From Halorubrum cibi (lineage in GTDB: Archaea; Halobacteriota; Halobacteria; Halobacteriales; Haloferacaceae), in contig NZ_FXTD01000002.1 of NCBI RefSeq assembly GCF_900182635.1, forward strand, positions 1-64,000: DNA of 64,000 nucleotides. The letters run 5' to 3'. The notes under the pieces are model-generated. The model had not been told where the DNA came from and made no database searches. It worked only from the letters and a program-made list of their open reading frames with translations. A program made the translations under genes and the position numbers. Within the stretch, counting starts at the first letter, position 1, and each line of letters opens with the position of its first letter. This document shows positions 42,069 through 49,294 of the stretch, in pieces.

Positions 42069-42877
42069 CGCTTCTCCCCCGTCGGTTCGTCTCCCTCGTC
42101 CGTCGCGTCGAGCGTCCCCGCCCGCCGGAGCGGCCAGCCCTCCGGGAGGTCGATCCCGAGGAACGGCCGGCTCGAACCGGATTCACCTCGATCGGACGAT
42201 CTCCGCTTTCTCGAGGGAGGCTCAGCCCGTTTCTCGTCGTCCGCCGATCGATCCGACCGCCGTCGGTCCGTTTCGGTGTCGTCATTGGTTCGCTCATCGT
42301 TCGCGCCGCTTCGTTCGCTCGACTGCTTCTCGCGTTCCTCGCGCCGTTCGCGTTCCTTGCGTTCCTCGCGCCGTTCGCGTTCCTCGCGTTCCTTCCGTTT
42401 CTGCTCCTCACGCTCCTGTTTTCGATAGTACTCCTCTTTCGGATCGACTCGTTCTCCGCTCGTCCCGTAGTCGTCCGGATCGGCCTCGCGGCCGGCTCCC
42501 GCCGGGGGGTCCTCGAGCGGCACGTGGACGTCGACGGTCCGGTGGTCCGGTTTCCTCCGCTCGAGGCCTTCGTCCGGGAGGTCGCCCGCCTCGAGGAAGT
42601 CGTACACCTCGAGGTCGAACTCGAGGGCGGTGTCGTCGCCCTCGCCGGGTTCCGTGACGAACAGCTGGATCCCGCGTTTCGTCCGTTTGGCCTCGAGTCC
42701 GACGTCGAGCGACACGGAGAGGTCGTTCGCGTGGTAGACGGGTAGGCTCACGTCCTCCGGAAATCGCCCGGACTCGACCATCCGTTCGAGCCGAGTTCGC
42801 CCGTTCAACAGCGCCTGCATCTCCGCCTCCGAGACCGCGTCGAAAAGCGACGTGAGGAAGTGTCTGAGCTCAGTCAT
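42065..42877 (-). CDS. DUF2589-operon protein with long charged helix
   Basis: 270 residues. Residues 1-110 form a mixed domain: MTELRHFLTSLFDAVSEAEM, then SLPVYHANDLSVSLDVGLEA, FEFDLEVYDF-like strands. The segment LPVYHANDLSVSLDVGLEAK recalls the VPYFEVETVTIDFNVKLNS strand pair of the operon's DUF2589-type proteins, so it may be a diverged relative. Residues about 150-205 are an uninterrupted Glu/Arg/Lys helix (YYRKQEREEQKRKEREERER ...), then a disordered acidic linker and a hydrophobic end RPFLGIDLPEGWPLRRAG. Start and stop overlap both neighbours by four bases. Function unknown. Confidence 0.8.
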   Translation of the reverse strand: MTELRHFLTSLFDAVSEAEMQALLNGRTRLERMVESGRFPEDVSLPVYHANDLSVSLDVGLEAKRTKRGIQLFVTEPGEGDDTALEFDLEVYDFLEAGDLPDEGLERRKPDHRTVDVHVPLEDPPAGAGREADPDDYGTSGERVDPKEEYYRKQEREEQKRKEREERERREERKERERREEREKQSSERSGANDERTNDDTETDRRRSDRSADDEKRAEPPSRKRRSSDRGESGSSRPFLGIDLPEGWPLRRAGTLDATDEGDEPTGEKR

Positions 42878-43569
42878 TCGTCGTCCCCCTTGATCGTTGG
42901 ATCTTCGGATCTCTCACGTGTCGCCTCCTCTCGACTCGTTTTCTCTCGTCTCGCTTCCTTGCGTTCCGCCTTCGCCCGCTTCGCTTTCTCTCGCTCCGTC
43001 GGCGTCGCTCCCGCCGCCTCGGAGTCGCCGTCGACGACGGTCGTCATCAGCGATCGCTCGAGCAGGTCCATCCCGGTCGAGCGGTTCTCCACCTCGGCGC
43101 GCATGGTGACGTCGAGATCGAACGTCGTCTTGGTCCGGCGCGCGAACGTCTCCGACTGTCCGGCGGGCGCGACGTGGAGCCGCTGCGGGCGCAGCGACGG
43201 CGACTTCGTGCGACCGGTGACTGCGTCCTCATCGTCGTCCTCGCGTTCGACGTCCTCGACGTCGACGATCCGCGCGGAGAACGTCTGTTCGATCTCGTGG
43301 ACGACGAGTTCGGGCACTGAGAGGAACAACAACAGCGGGACCTCGAGCGTCTTCGGCCGCCGCCGCTGCTCGCCCGTCGCGTCGTCAACGTCCGTCGTCG
43401 CGTACTCGAACGACACCGTCGCGGGAGTCCCGTCGGACTCGAACCCGACCTCGCGGAGGAGGTCGATCGTCTCCGTCTGCGCCTGCGCGCTGGCGTCTAT
43501 CGCCGCTATCAGCGGCGCGGAGAACAGCGTCGCGAGCGGGAGGTCAGCGAGCGTGTCGGTCGGGCTCAC
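42874..43569 (-). CDS. DUF2589-type protein, paralogue B
   Basis: 231 residues from GTG 43569. Residues 3-110 align with the next gene upstream: LADLPLATLFSAPLIAAIDA, IDLLREVGFES, a strand TVSFEYATTDVDDATGEQRR, and LEVPLLLFLSVPELVVHEIE. The pattern (short N-terminal helix with P-L-x-A-A, then VPLL and a basic/acidic strand pair) is that of DUF2589 proteins. After about residue 115 it diverges, and the last 45 residues are a Lys/Arg/Glu helix (REKAKRAKAERKEARREKTS) like the helix of the following gene. Six bases separate it from the upstream stop. Confidence 0.85.
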   Translation of the reverse strand: MSPTDTLADLPLATLFSAPLIAAIDASAQAQTETIDLLREVGFESDGTPATVSFEYATTDVDDATGEQRRRPKTLEVPLLLFLSVPELVVHEIEQTFSARIVDVEDVEREDDDEDAVTGRTKSPSLRPQRLHVAPAGQSETFARRTKTTFDLDVTMRAEVENRSTGMDLLERSLMTTVVDGDSEAAGATPTEREKAKRAKAERKEARREKTSREEATRERSEDPTIKGDDE

Positions 43570-43575
43570 GCCGGG

Positions 43576-44187
43576 TCACTCCTCTTCGCCGTCGCCGTCG
43601 TCCGTCACGTCGGTGATCGTGGTCTCCAGCGCGGAGAACAGTTTGGAGACCCCTTCCGGCGGGTCGATGGATCCGGCCTCGACGTGGACGCGCTGGTCGT
43701 AGGTCCGCTCCACCTCCCGTCCGCGGCGAGTCGACGACTGATAGCTCATGTTGACCGACGTCTTCGTCTTTCCGTCGAGGAACCCGAGATCGAACCCGCC
43801 CTCCGACTGGTTGCTGAAGTCGAACTCGAACTCGCTGGAGCGCGAGTACGCCTCGACCGAGTTCAGCTTCACGTTGAAGTCGATCGTGACGGTCTCCACC
43901 TCGAAGTACGGGACGTGGATCAACAGAAGCAGCGGCACGGTCATCGTGTGGCTCTCGATCCGTTCGCTGCCGGTCTCCGGGTCGACTTCGCGGCGCTCGT
44001 AGGCGAAATCGACCGTCACCGGTTCCGCCTCGCCGACGACCGGTTCGGTGAACCCGACCGTCCGGATGAACTCCGCCGCGGTCATCGACGCGCTCGCGTT
44101 CGCCTCGACGGCGGCGCGCAACGGCGTCCCGATGACCTCCTCGTACGGTATCGATGCGAGCTCCGCCGGAAAGTTCGGACTAGGCAT
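43576..44187 (-). CDS. DUF2589-type protein, paralogue A (first gene of operon)
   Basis: 203 residues from ATG 44187 (MPSPNFPAELASIPYEEVIG); a TTG at 44202 is less likely. It shows the family order: ELASIPYEEVIGTPLRAAVE, MTAAEFIRTVGF, TVDFAYERREVDPETGSERI, MTVPLLLLIHVPYFEVETVT and IDFNVKLNSVEAYSRSSEF. The C-terminal part (KTKTSVNMSYQSSTRRGREV then ERTYDQRVHVEA) is a repeat-like strand region, as in bacterial DUF2589 proteins, and ends acidic. Family function is unknown. It lies directly behind a strong AT-rich promoter and leads the four-gene operon. Confidence 0.87.
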   Translation of the reverse strand: MPSPNFPAELASIPYEEVIGTPLRAAVEANASASMTAAEFIRTVGFTEPVVGEAEPVTVDFAYERREVDPETGSERIESHTMTVPLLLLIHVPYFEVETVTIDFNVKLNSVEAYSRSSEFEFDFSNQSEGGFDLGFLDGKTKTSVNMSYQSSTRRGREVERTYDQRVHVEAGSIDPPEGVSKLFSALETTITDVTDDGDGEEE

Positions 44188-44207
44188 GGTACCACTACCC
44201 AATGTGA

Positions 44208-44230
44208 GTGTTTTAATATATACTTTACTA
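44208..44230 (-). promoter_or_regulatory. Promoter of the DUF2589-type operon
   Basis: On the minus strand the sequence reads AGTATATATTAAAAC, with the TATA element at about 44215-44222. That is 28-35 bases before ATG 44187, so transcription should start at or a few bases before the start codon, as in typical haloarchaeal leaderless genes. The surrounding 40 bases are markedly AT-rich compared with the rest of the window. Confidence 0.6.
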
Positions 44231-44371
44231 TGATTTTAATAGACAATTAAAATCCGAACACGTGAATTCTTCTCCGGAGGGAGGAACCAGCCGACCGCGG
44301 ACGATCCGCCGGTCCCGGTAGTCGGGGCCGCGGTGCCGAGCCTTTTGGTCCCCCTCGCCGTCTCCACGGCC

Positions 44372-45319
44372 ATGACGGACCCGGACGTCGTCGTCCTGCG
44401 ACAGAAGATCCACGGCATCGAGGGGAGCGACTACGCCGAGAGACTCCGCGATCGGCTCCCGGATCGCGAGGTCGCGCTCGCGCGGACGCCAGCCGAGGAG
44501 CGCGAGTACCTCTCGCGGGCGCGGGTCGCGACCGGCTTCGCGGCCGAGGAGGACGACCTCGCGGCCGCCGAGAACCTGGAACTCTTCGCCTGCGTGTACG
44601 CCGGGACGGGCCACCTCCCGCGCGAGGCGTTCGAGGAGCGCGGGGTCGCGGTGACGAACGCCTCCGGCGTTCACGGGCCGAACATCGCCGAGTACGTCGT
44701 CGGCGCGATGATCGGCCACGCCCGCGGGTTCCACCGCGCCCAGCGCCAGAAACAGCGCCGCGAGTGGCGCTCGTACCCCACGACCGAGGTGTACGGTTCC
44801 CGCGTCGCCGTCGTCGGTCTGGGCGCGATCGGCGAGACGATCGTCGACCGGCTCTCCGCGTTCGACGTCGAGACGGTCGGCGTCCGCTACACGCCGGAGA
44901 AGGGCGGTCCGACGGACGAGGTCGTCGGCTTCGACCGGATCCACGAGGCGGTCGCCGACGCCGAGTACGTCGTGCTCGCCTGTCCGCTCTCGGACGCGAC
45001 GGAGGGACTGGTCGACGGCGACGTCCTCCGGACCATGCGCGCGGACGCCGTGCTCGTCAACGTCGCGCGCGGCCGCGTCGTCGACACCGACGCGCTCGTC
45101 TCAGCGCTCCGGAACAACCGGATCCGCGGGGCCGCCCTCGACGTGACCGACCCCGAGCCGCTCCCCGAAGACCACCACCTGTGGGGGCTCTCGGACGTCA
45201 CGATCACGCCGCACAACGCCGGGCACACGCCCGAGTACTTCGACCGCCTCGCCGGCATCCTCGCGGAGAACCTCGATCGACTCGACGCGGGCGAGGAACT
45301 CCGAAATCGAGTGTTCTGA
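44372..45319 (+). CDS. D-2-hydroxyacid dehydrogenase
   Basis: 315 residues from ATG 44372. NAD-binding motif VAVVGLGAIGETIVDRLSAF near residues 148-167, then VLACPLSDATEGLVDGDVLR, the arginine-containing VLVNVARGRVVDTDALVSAL, DVTDPEPLPEDHHLWGL with catalytic Glu, and ITPHNAGHTPEYFDR with catalytic His. All three catalytic residues of the family are in place. Substrate may be a 2-oxo acid such as glyoxylate or hydroxypyruvate; not determined. It is divergent from the DUF2589-type operon. Confidence 0.93.
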   Translation: MTDPDVVVLRQKIHGIEGSDYAERLRDRLPDREVALARTPAEEREYLSRARVATGFAAEEDDLAAAENLELFACVYAGTGHLPREAFEERGVAVTNASGVHGPNIAEYVVGAMIGHARGFHRAQRQKQRREWRSYPTTEVYGSRVAVVGLGAIGETIVDRLSAFDVETVGVRYTPEKGGPTDEVVGFDRIHEAVADAEYVVLACPLSDATEGLVDGDVLRTMRADAVLVNVARGRVVDTDALVSALRNNRIRGAALDVTDPEPLPEDHHLWGLSDVTITPHNAGHTPEYFDRLAGILAENLDRLDAGEELRNRVF

Positions 45320-45354
45320 GCGGCCCTCGTCTGATCTGCCGTCCGGATCGTCGC

Positions 45355-45819
45355 TCAGAACGTGACTCGTCGGGGGTCCTCTTCGGTGAGCCGCCGCACG
45401 GTCAGGACGGGGACGCGACAGGTTCTGACGACGTTCTCGGCGACCGACCCGATGAGAAATCGGTTCTCCCCGTGTCGCCCGCGCGTCCCGGTGACCACGA
45501 GATCGGCGTCGATCTCGTCGGCGTACGAGACGATCTCCCTCGCCGGCCGTCCCTCGCGGACGCCGGTCACGACCTCGAGGTCGGCGTCGCGCTCCGTGCC
45601 GCTCTCGACCACGTTCGCGAGCGCCCGTTCCCCGTGGTCGTCGAGCGCGTTTCGGAGGTCCTCGCGCACCTCGTCGGGCGACGACTCGACCTCGCCGGTG
45701 TCGAGGACGTACAGCGCGTGGACCGTCGCGTCGAAGCGAGCGGCCACGTCGACCGCGACGTCGACCGCCCGACCCACGCTGTCGGAGCCGTCCGTCGCGA
45801 CCACGATCGTGTCGAACAT
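45355..45819 (-). CDS. UspA-family universal stress protein
   Basis: 154 residues. MFDTIVVATDGSDSVGRAVD opens the fold, DADLVVTGTRGRHGENRFLI gives the ATP-binding G-x(2)-G-x(9)-G type loop (GTRGRHGENRFLIGSVAENV), and the last strand is CRVPVLTVRRL. Small cytosolic ATP-binding stress proteins of this type abound in haloarchaea. It is convergent with the dehydrogenase gene. Confidence 0.93.
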   Translation of the reverse strand: MFDTIVVATDGSDSVGRAVDVAVDVAARFDATVHALYVLDTGEVESSPDEVREDLRNALDDHGERALANVVESGTERDADLEVVTGVREGRPAREIVSYADEIDADLVVTGTRGRHGENRFLIGSVAENVVRTCRVPVLTVRRLTEEDPRRVTF

Positions 45820-45948
45820 GGCCGACGGTTCGCCGACGCGGAAGTTAAAAGGGGGCGGTCGCGGGATCGGCGACGGGTCGCGGGGCGGGGTCGGTGGCGC
45901 TCCGCGGGTCGAAGTCGAGACGGTCCGCCGGGACGGACTCGATCCGTC

Positions 45949-47670
45949 TCAGGCTAAGAAGACGTGCCGGGGTCGGTCCGCGAGGACCTCCCGTCCCCAC
46001 TTGACCGTCTCGCGGAAGTCGTCGGATCCGAAGAACTCCATCGCGTCGTCCCTCGCGCGCCACTGGCTGGCGATGAACATGTCGTTCTCGTCCTCGACGT
46101 TCACCATCAGGTCCGTCTCGAGGTGACCGTCCATCCCGGCGAGCGCCTCGCCCACCTCGTCGAACGTGTCGGTGAAGTCCTCGCGGTGTTCGGGTTTGAC
46201 GGTGTAGAACATACCCATCGTCCCGAAGCCGGACTCCTCGCCGGCGCGACCCACGACGTCCGGCAACTCCGAGAGGAACCCGGCGGCGGTCTCGGCCGCC
46301 GAGGCGGTCTCCCAGAGGGAGACGACCGCGGCGCGGTCGGTGGAACGACCCCCGTACACCGCGGTCTTCACGTGCGTACCGTAGTGGTCGAAGTTGGCGC
46401 GGAGGCCCTGGACCTCCTCGAACAGTTCGTCGGCGTCGGCCTCGCTGTACAGCACCGTCGCGAACACGTCCTCGCCGTGGGGCTTGCCGGCGTAGATGTC
46501 GAGATCGGCGAGTTCGCCGCGGATCTCGTCGGCGTCGGCGGACCCATCCGCGTCGCCTCCGCCGTCACCACCGCCGTGGTGTCCGTGAGTCGAGTCGTCT
46601 TCGCCGTGGTGGCCGTGCGCGTCGTCCCCATCGTGGTGGCCATGAGCCGAGTCGTCCTCGCCGTGGTGGCCGTGCGCGTCGTCCCCATCGTGGTGGCCGT
46701 GAGCCGAGTCGTCCTCGCCGTGGTGGCCGTGCGCGTCGTCCCCATCGTGGTGGCCATGAGCCGAGTCGTCCTCGCCGTGGTGGCCGTGCGCGTCGTCCCC
46801 ATCGTGGTGGCCATGAGCCGAGTCGTCCTCGCCGTGGTGGCCGTGCGCGTCGTCCCCATCGTGGTGGCCGTGAGTCGAATCGCCCTCGCCGGTCGGGACC
46901 GCCTCGCCGGCCAGGTACGCGCCGAGGTCGGCCGGCGGGAACCGACGGCCGACGTAGAACTGCCCGAACTCGCCGTACCGCGAGGAGGCCTCGTCGAAGC
47001 GCATCTCGTAGACGATGTCCTTGATGTCGGTCGGGTCGGAACCGAACAGCGTCACACCCCACTCGTGGTCGTCGAAACCGACGGAGGAGGCGATCACCTG
47101 CTTGATCTTCCCCGCGTACTCGCGGCCGGTGTCGCCGTGTCCGGACATCAACTCGGCGCGCTCCTCGAAGGAGAGGTCGTACCAGTTGTACTCCTCGCCG
47201 CGGCGCTTGCTCATCGGGTAGAAGGAGACGTACTCGTCGTCCGGCATCTCCGGTTTCAGCTTCCCCTCGATGTACCGGCGGAGTCCCTCGTCGACCGCCT
47301 CCTCGTCGCCCTCGAAGTAGTCGTCCGAGACGTACCCCGACACCTCGGTGACCGAGACGTACGACGACTCCTTCGTCGTGAACTCCGCGAGCGCGGTGTT
47401 CTCGAAGCCCCGCTCGATCGTCGACAGCTCGTCGAGCGTCGGGCGGAAGTGGATCGTGAGCAGATCCGCCTTGTGCCCGAGCACGGAGAAGAGCGCGGAG
47501 TCGCCGGCGTCGGCGGCCGCGAGCCTCTCACGGTGGAGCAGGTACGACCGGCCCTCCTCGACGGCGCGCTCCCGCTTCCGGTCGGGCGCGTCCCGCCACG
47601 CGTCCCAGTCGATCGACCGGAACTCGTGTAGCGCGAACCACCCTTCCTCCGTCGCTGGTGCCTCGACCAT
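45949..47670 (-). CDS. pitA: PitA: chlorite-dismutase-like domain fused to ABM domain
   Basis: 573 residues. Residues 1-255 are a chlorite dismutase/HemQ-type domain (GWFALHEFRSIDWDAWRDAP, DLLTIHFRPTLDEL, YVSFYPMSKRRGEEYNWYDL, GVTLFGSDPTDIKDIVYEMR). Residues about 263-370 are a His/Asp/Gly linker of 19-residue repeats. Residues about 385-573 form an antibiotic-biosynthesis-monooxygenase (ABM) ferredoxin-like region (YTVKPEHREDFTDTFDEVGE, NDMFIASQWRARDDAMEFFG). The fusion is known in Haloferax as PitA. By family, a role in heme maturation (coproheme decarboxylation) is plausible; the linker suggests metal binding. Confidence 0.92.
   Translation of the reverse strand: MVEAPATEEGWFALHEFRSIDWDAWRDAPDRKRERAVEEGRSYLLHRERLAAADAGDSALFSVLGHKADLLTIHFRPTLDELSTIERGFENTALAEFTTKESSYVSVTEVSGYVSDDYFEGDEEAVDEGLRRYIEGKLKPEMPDDEYVSFYPMSKRRGEEYNWYDLSFEERAELMSGHGDTGREYAGKIKQVIASSVGFDDHEWGVTLFGSDPTDIKDIVYEMRFDEASSRYGEFGQFYVGRRFPPADLGAYLAGEAVPTGEGDSTHGHHDGDDAHGHHGEDDSAHGHHDGDDAHGHHGEDDSAHGHHDGDDAHGHHGEDDSAHGHHDGDDAHGHHGEDDSAHGHHDGDDAHGHHGEDDSTHGHHGGGDGGGDADGSADADEIRGELADLDIYAGKPHGEDVFATVLYSEADADELFEEVQGLRANFDHYGTHVKTAVYGGRSTDRAAVVSLWETASAAETAAGFLSELPDVVGRAGEESGFGTMGMFYTVKPEHREDFTDTFDEVGEALAGMDGHLETDLMVNVEDENDMFIASQWRARDDAMEFFGSDDFRETVKWGREVLADRPRHVFLA
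46591..46875 (-). repeat. Five tandem 57-bp repeats coding the His-rich linker of PitA
   Basis: Units begin at 46591, 46648, 46705, 46762 and 46819, each 57 bases, nearly identical, followed by a degenerate partial unit at 46876. Each codes a 19-residue block of the type DSAHGHHDGDDAHGHHGED. The exact period and low divergence point to recent expansion. The frame is preserved, so copy number can change without breaking the protein. Confidence 0.92.
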
Positions 47671-47777
47671 ACCCGAGGTTGGGTCGCCGTGACTTAGGGG
47701 TTTTCGAGTCGGCGACGAGGTCGTGACGGGTCGACACCGACACCCCTTAGTCGGAGGGTCGCGACACGTGAACTCGA

Positions 47778-47861
47778 GGTGGGGTGGCAGAGCGGCCCAT
47801 TGCGCCGGTCTTGAAAACCGGTAGCCTCACGGCTTCCTGGGTTCGAATCCCAGCCCCACCG
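47778..47861 (+). tRNA. tRNA-Ser (UGA)
   Basis: 84 nt. Acceptor GGTGGGG pairs with CCCCACC, discriminator G. Anticodon stem CCGGT/ACCGG encloses CTTGAAA, anticodon TGA. A long variable arm with stem GCC/GGC is present, as in class II tRNA-Ser, and the T-stem is CTGGG/CCCAG around TTCGAAT. No intron. CCA is not encoded. The last 22 bases plus flank are repeated 113 bases downstream. Confidence 0.95.
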
Positions 47862-47989
47862 TGAGCGCGTGACGCAGTTCTCGTCGCGCGCGTCTCGTGA
47901 AGCGGATTCGAATCAGAGAGCGGGAGGTGAGCGAGCGAACGGGAGCGACCGTGGTTCGAATCCCAGCCCCACCGTGAACGCGCGACGTG
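47840..47989 (+). repeat. Duplicated tRNA-Ser 3' end, att-like direct repeat
   Basis: The 25-base block GGTTCGAATCCCAGCCCCAC plus CGTGA at 47840-47864 recurs exactly at 47953-47977. Similarity continues into the flank for another dozen bases (GCGCGTGACG against ACGCGCGACG). The 88 bases between the copies carry no integrase or other gene. This is the pattern left by site-specific integration into a tRNA gene: one end of the tRNA restored, the other copy marking the far attachment site, with the cargo lost or never retained. Confidence 0.7.
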
Positions 47990-48222
47990 GTCCCGCGGTG
48001 CCGTCGTCTCCGATTCTGTGTGTAACTGGTAGTAGTTACGCCCGGCGGGGTTGACCCGGCCTCCTCGCAGTCGTCTGCGGAAGCGCCGTTTCGCCTGAAC
48101 CGCGAGCGTACCGTCCTCGTTCGTCGACGTCCGGTAACACTCGCGTCCGGTGACGTATGGTATCAGGTGCCGCATTATCTTTAACAGGTTTCCGACCGAT
48201 GTCGGAGGTAGGTGATACAGAC
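47862..48222. other. 361-base gene-free region between tRNA-Ser and sod
   Basis: Holds the second copy of the tRNA 3' end (47953-47977), then about 170 bases without a recognisable gene, then the sod promoter with a palindrome at 48191-48206. Long frames on either strand here have Arg-rich, non-halophilic composition and are not genes. Confidence 0.6.
48191..48206. promoter_or_regulatory. Palindrome in the sod promoter
   Basis: TCCGAC at 48191-48196 is the reverse complement of GTCGGA at 48201-48206, with spacer CGAT. It lies just downstream of a TATA-like TTATCTTTAAC and 17 bases before the sod ATG, a position where a bound regulator would block initiation or the first steps of transcription. 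Confidence 0.45.
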
Positions 48223-48822
48223 ATGAGCTACGAACTCGATCCGCTTCCGTACGATTACGACGCGCTGGAACCGCACATCTCCGAGCAGGTGCTCGAATGG
48301 CATCACGACACCCATCACCAGGGCTACGTGAACGGCTGGAACTCGGCCGAGGAGACGCTCGAGGCCAACCGCGAGGAGGGTGACTTCTCCTCGTCCGGCG
48401 GCGCGATCCGCAACGTGACCCACAACTCCTCGGGTCACATTCTCCACGACCTGTTCTGGCAGAACATGTCGCCGGAGGGCGGTGACGAGCCCGAAGGTGA
48501 CCTCGCCGACCGCATCGAGGAGGACTTCGGCTCGTACGACGCCTGGAAGGGCGAGTTCGAGGCGGCGGCCTCCGCGGCGGGCGGCTGGGCGCTTCTCGTT
48601 TACGACACGTTCTCGAACCAGCTCCGCAACGTCGTGGTCGACAAACACGACCAGGGAGCGATCTGGGGCGGTCACCCGATCCTCGCACTGGACGTCTGGG
48701 AGCACTCCTACTACCACGACTACGGCCCGGCCCGCGGCGAGTTCGTCGACAACTTCTTCGAGGTCGTCGACTGGGAGGAGCCGTCCGCCCGCTACGAGCA
48801 GGCCGTCGAGCTGTTCGAGTAA
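48223..48822 (+). CDS. sod: Superoxide dismutase (Mn/Fe type)
   Basis: 199 residues from ATG 48223 (MSYELDPLPYDYDALEPHIS). Metal ligands are in the usual places: WHHDTHHQGYVNGWN (first His), NSSGHILHDLFWQNM (second His) and the signature LDVWEHSYYHDYG with Asp and His. GGWALLVYD precedes it. Haloarchaeal enzymes of this kind use Mn. It removes superoxide in the cytosol. The upstream extension from 48157 is rejected because SOD proteins begin at this ELDPLPY strand. Confidence 0.97.
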   Translation: MSYELDPLPYDYDALEPHISEQVLEWHHDTHHQGYVNGWNSAEETLEANREEGDFSSSGGAIRNVTHNSSGHILHDLFWQNMSPEGGDEPEGDLADRIEEDFGSYDAWKGEFEAAASAAGGWALLVYDTFSNQLRNVVVDKHDQGAIWGGHPILALDVWEHSYYHDYGPARGEFVDNFFEVVDWEEPSARYEQAVELFE

Positions 48823-48976
48823 CCCGACAGCCGGAACGCGCCACCCCGCGCGTCGAATCCCGACGTTTTTTTCGAACCGCCACGGTCGCCAGCGGCGGCC
48901 GTTTGATCGTCCCCGAGTTCGTCGAGCGCGTCGAACATCGCCAGCGTTTACGCAACCGCACGCGTAGCCGACGGAC

Positions 48977-49294
48977 ATGCCGAGACCGAGATCCGCCTTC
49001 GAGGAGACCTTTCCGTGTGACTTCTACGAGCCCGCCGAGCTGTTCGATCCGGACCTGCTGTACACGATCCCGGAGATCGGGCGACTGCTCCAGGGGCTCG
49101 AGCCCGACGCCGAGATCGACGCGGACACCGAGGCCGTGCTGATCGACTGGGCGATCCCGTGGGTGATGGTCCACGCCGACGACATGGTCGTCGCCGAGCC
49201 GCCGACCGACGACAGTCCCGGATACTACGGGCTGGCGACGGATGCGGCCACCGGCTCTCCCGGCGACGATGCCGACGCCGCCGACGAACGGTGA
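48977..49294 (+). CDS. DUF5827-like haloarchaeal protein
   Basis: 105 residues. The motif order CDFYEPAELFDPDLLYTIPE, IGRLLQGLEPDAEIDADTEA and VLIDWAIPWVMVHADDMVVA appears typical of a conserved haloarchaeal family (I recall it as DUF5827). The C-terminal 25 residues are disordered and acidic. Its stop overlaps the next gene's GTG by four bases, so it is co-translated with the P-loop ATPase. Function unknown. Confidence 0.8.
   Translation: MPRPRSAFEETFPCDFYEPAELFDPDLLYTIPEIGRLLQGLEPDAEIDADTEAVLIDWAIPWVMVHADDMVVAEPPTDDSPGYYGLATDAATGSPGDDADAADER

Noticed and set aside
46591-46875. Regular 57-bp repeats that look like a CRISPR array
   Set aside because: There are no unique spacers; the units are contiguous and code an in-frame His-rich linker within pitA.
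47881-47977. Possible second tRNA downstream of tRNA-Ser
   Set aside because: Only the T-loop and 3' acceptor strand are present; there is no 5' acceptor, D-arm or anticodon arm.
12690-48165. A shared 16-mer GTGACGTATGGTATCA at about 12690 and 48150
   Set aside because: A single 16-base match is expected by chance in a window of this size, and the two contexts (start of the CocE gene; region upstream of sod) share nothing else.
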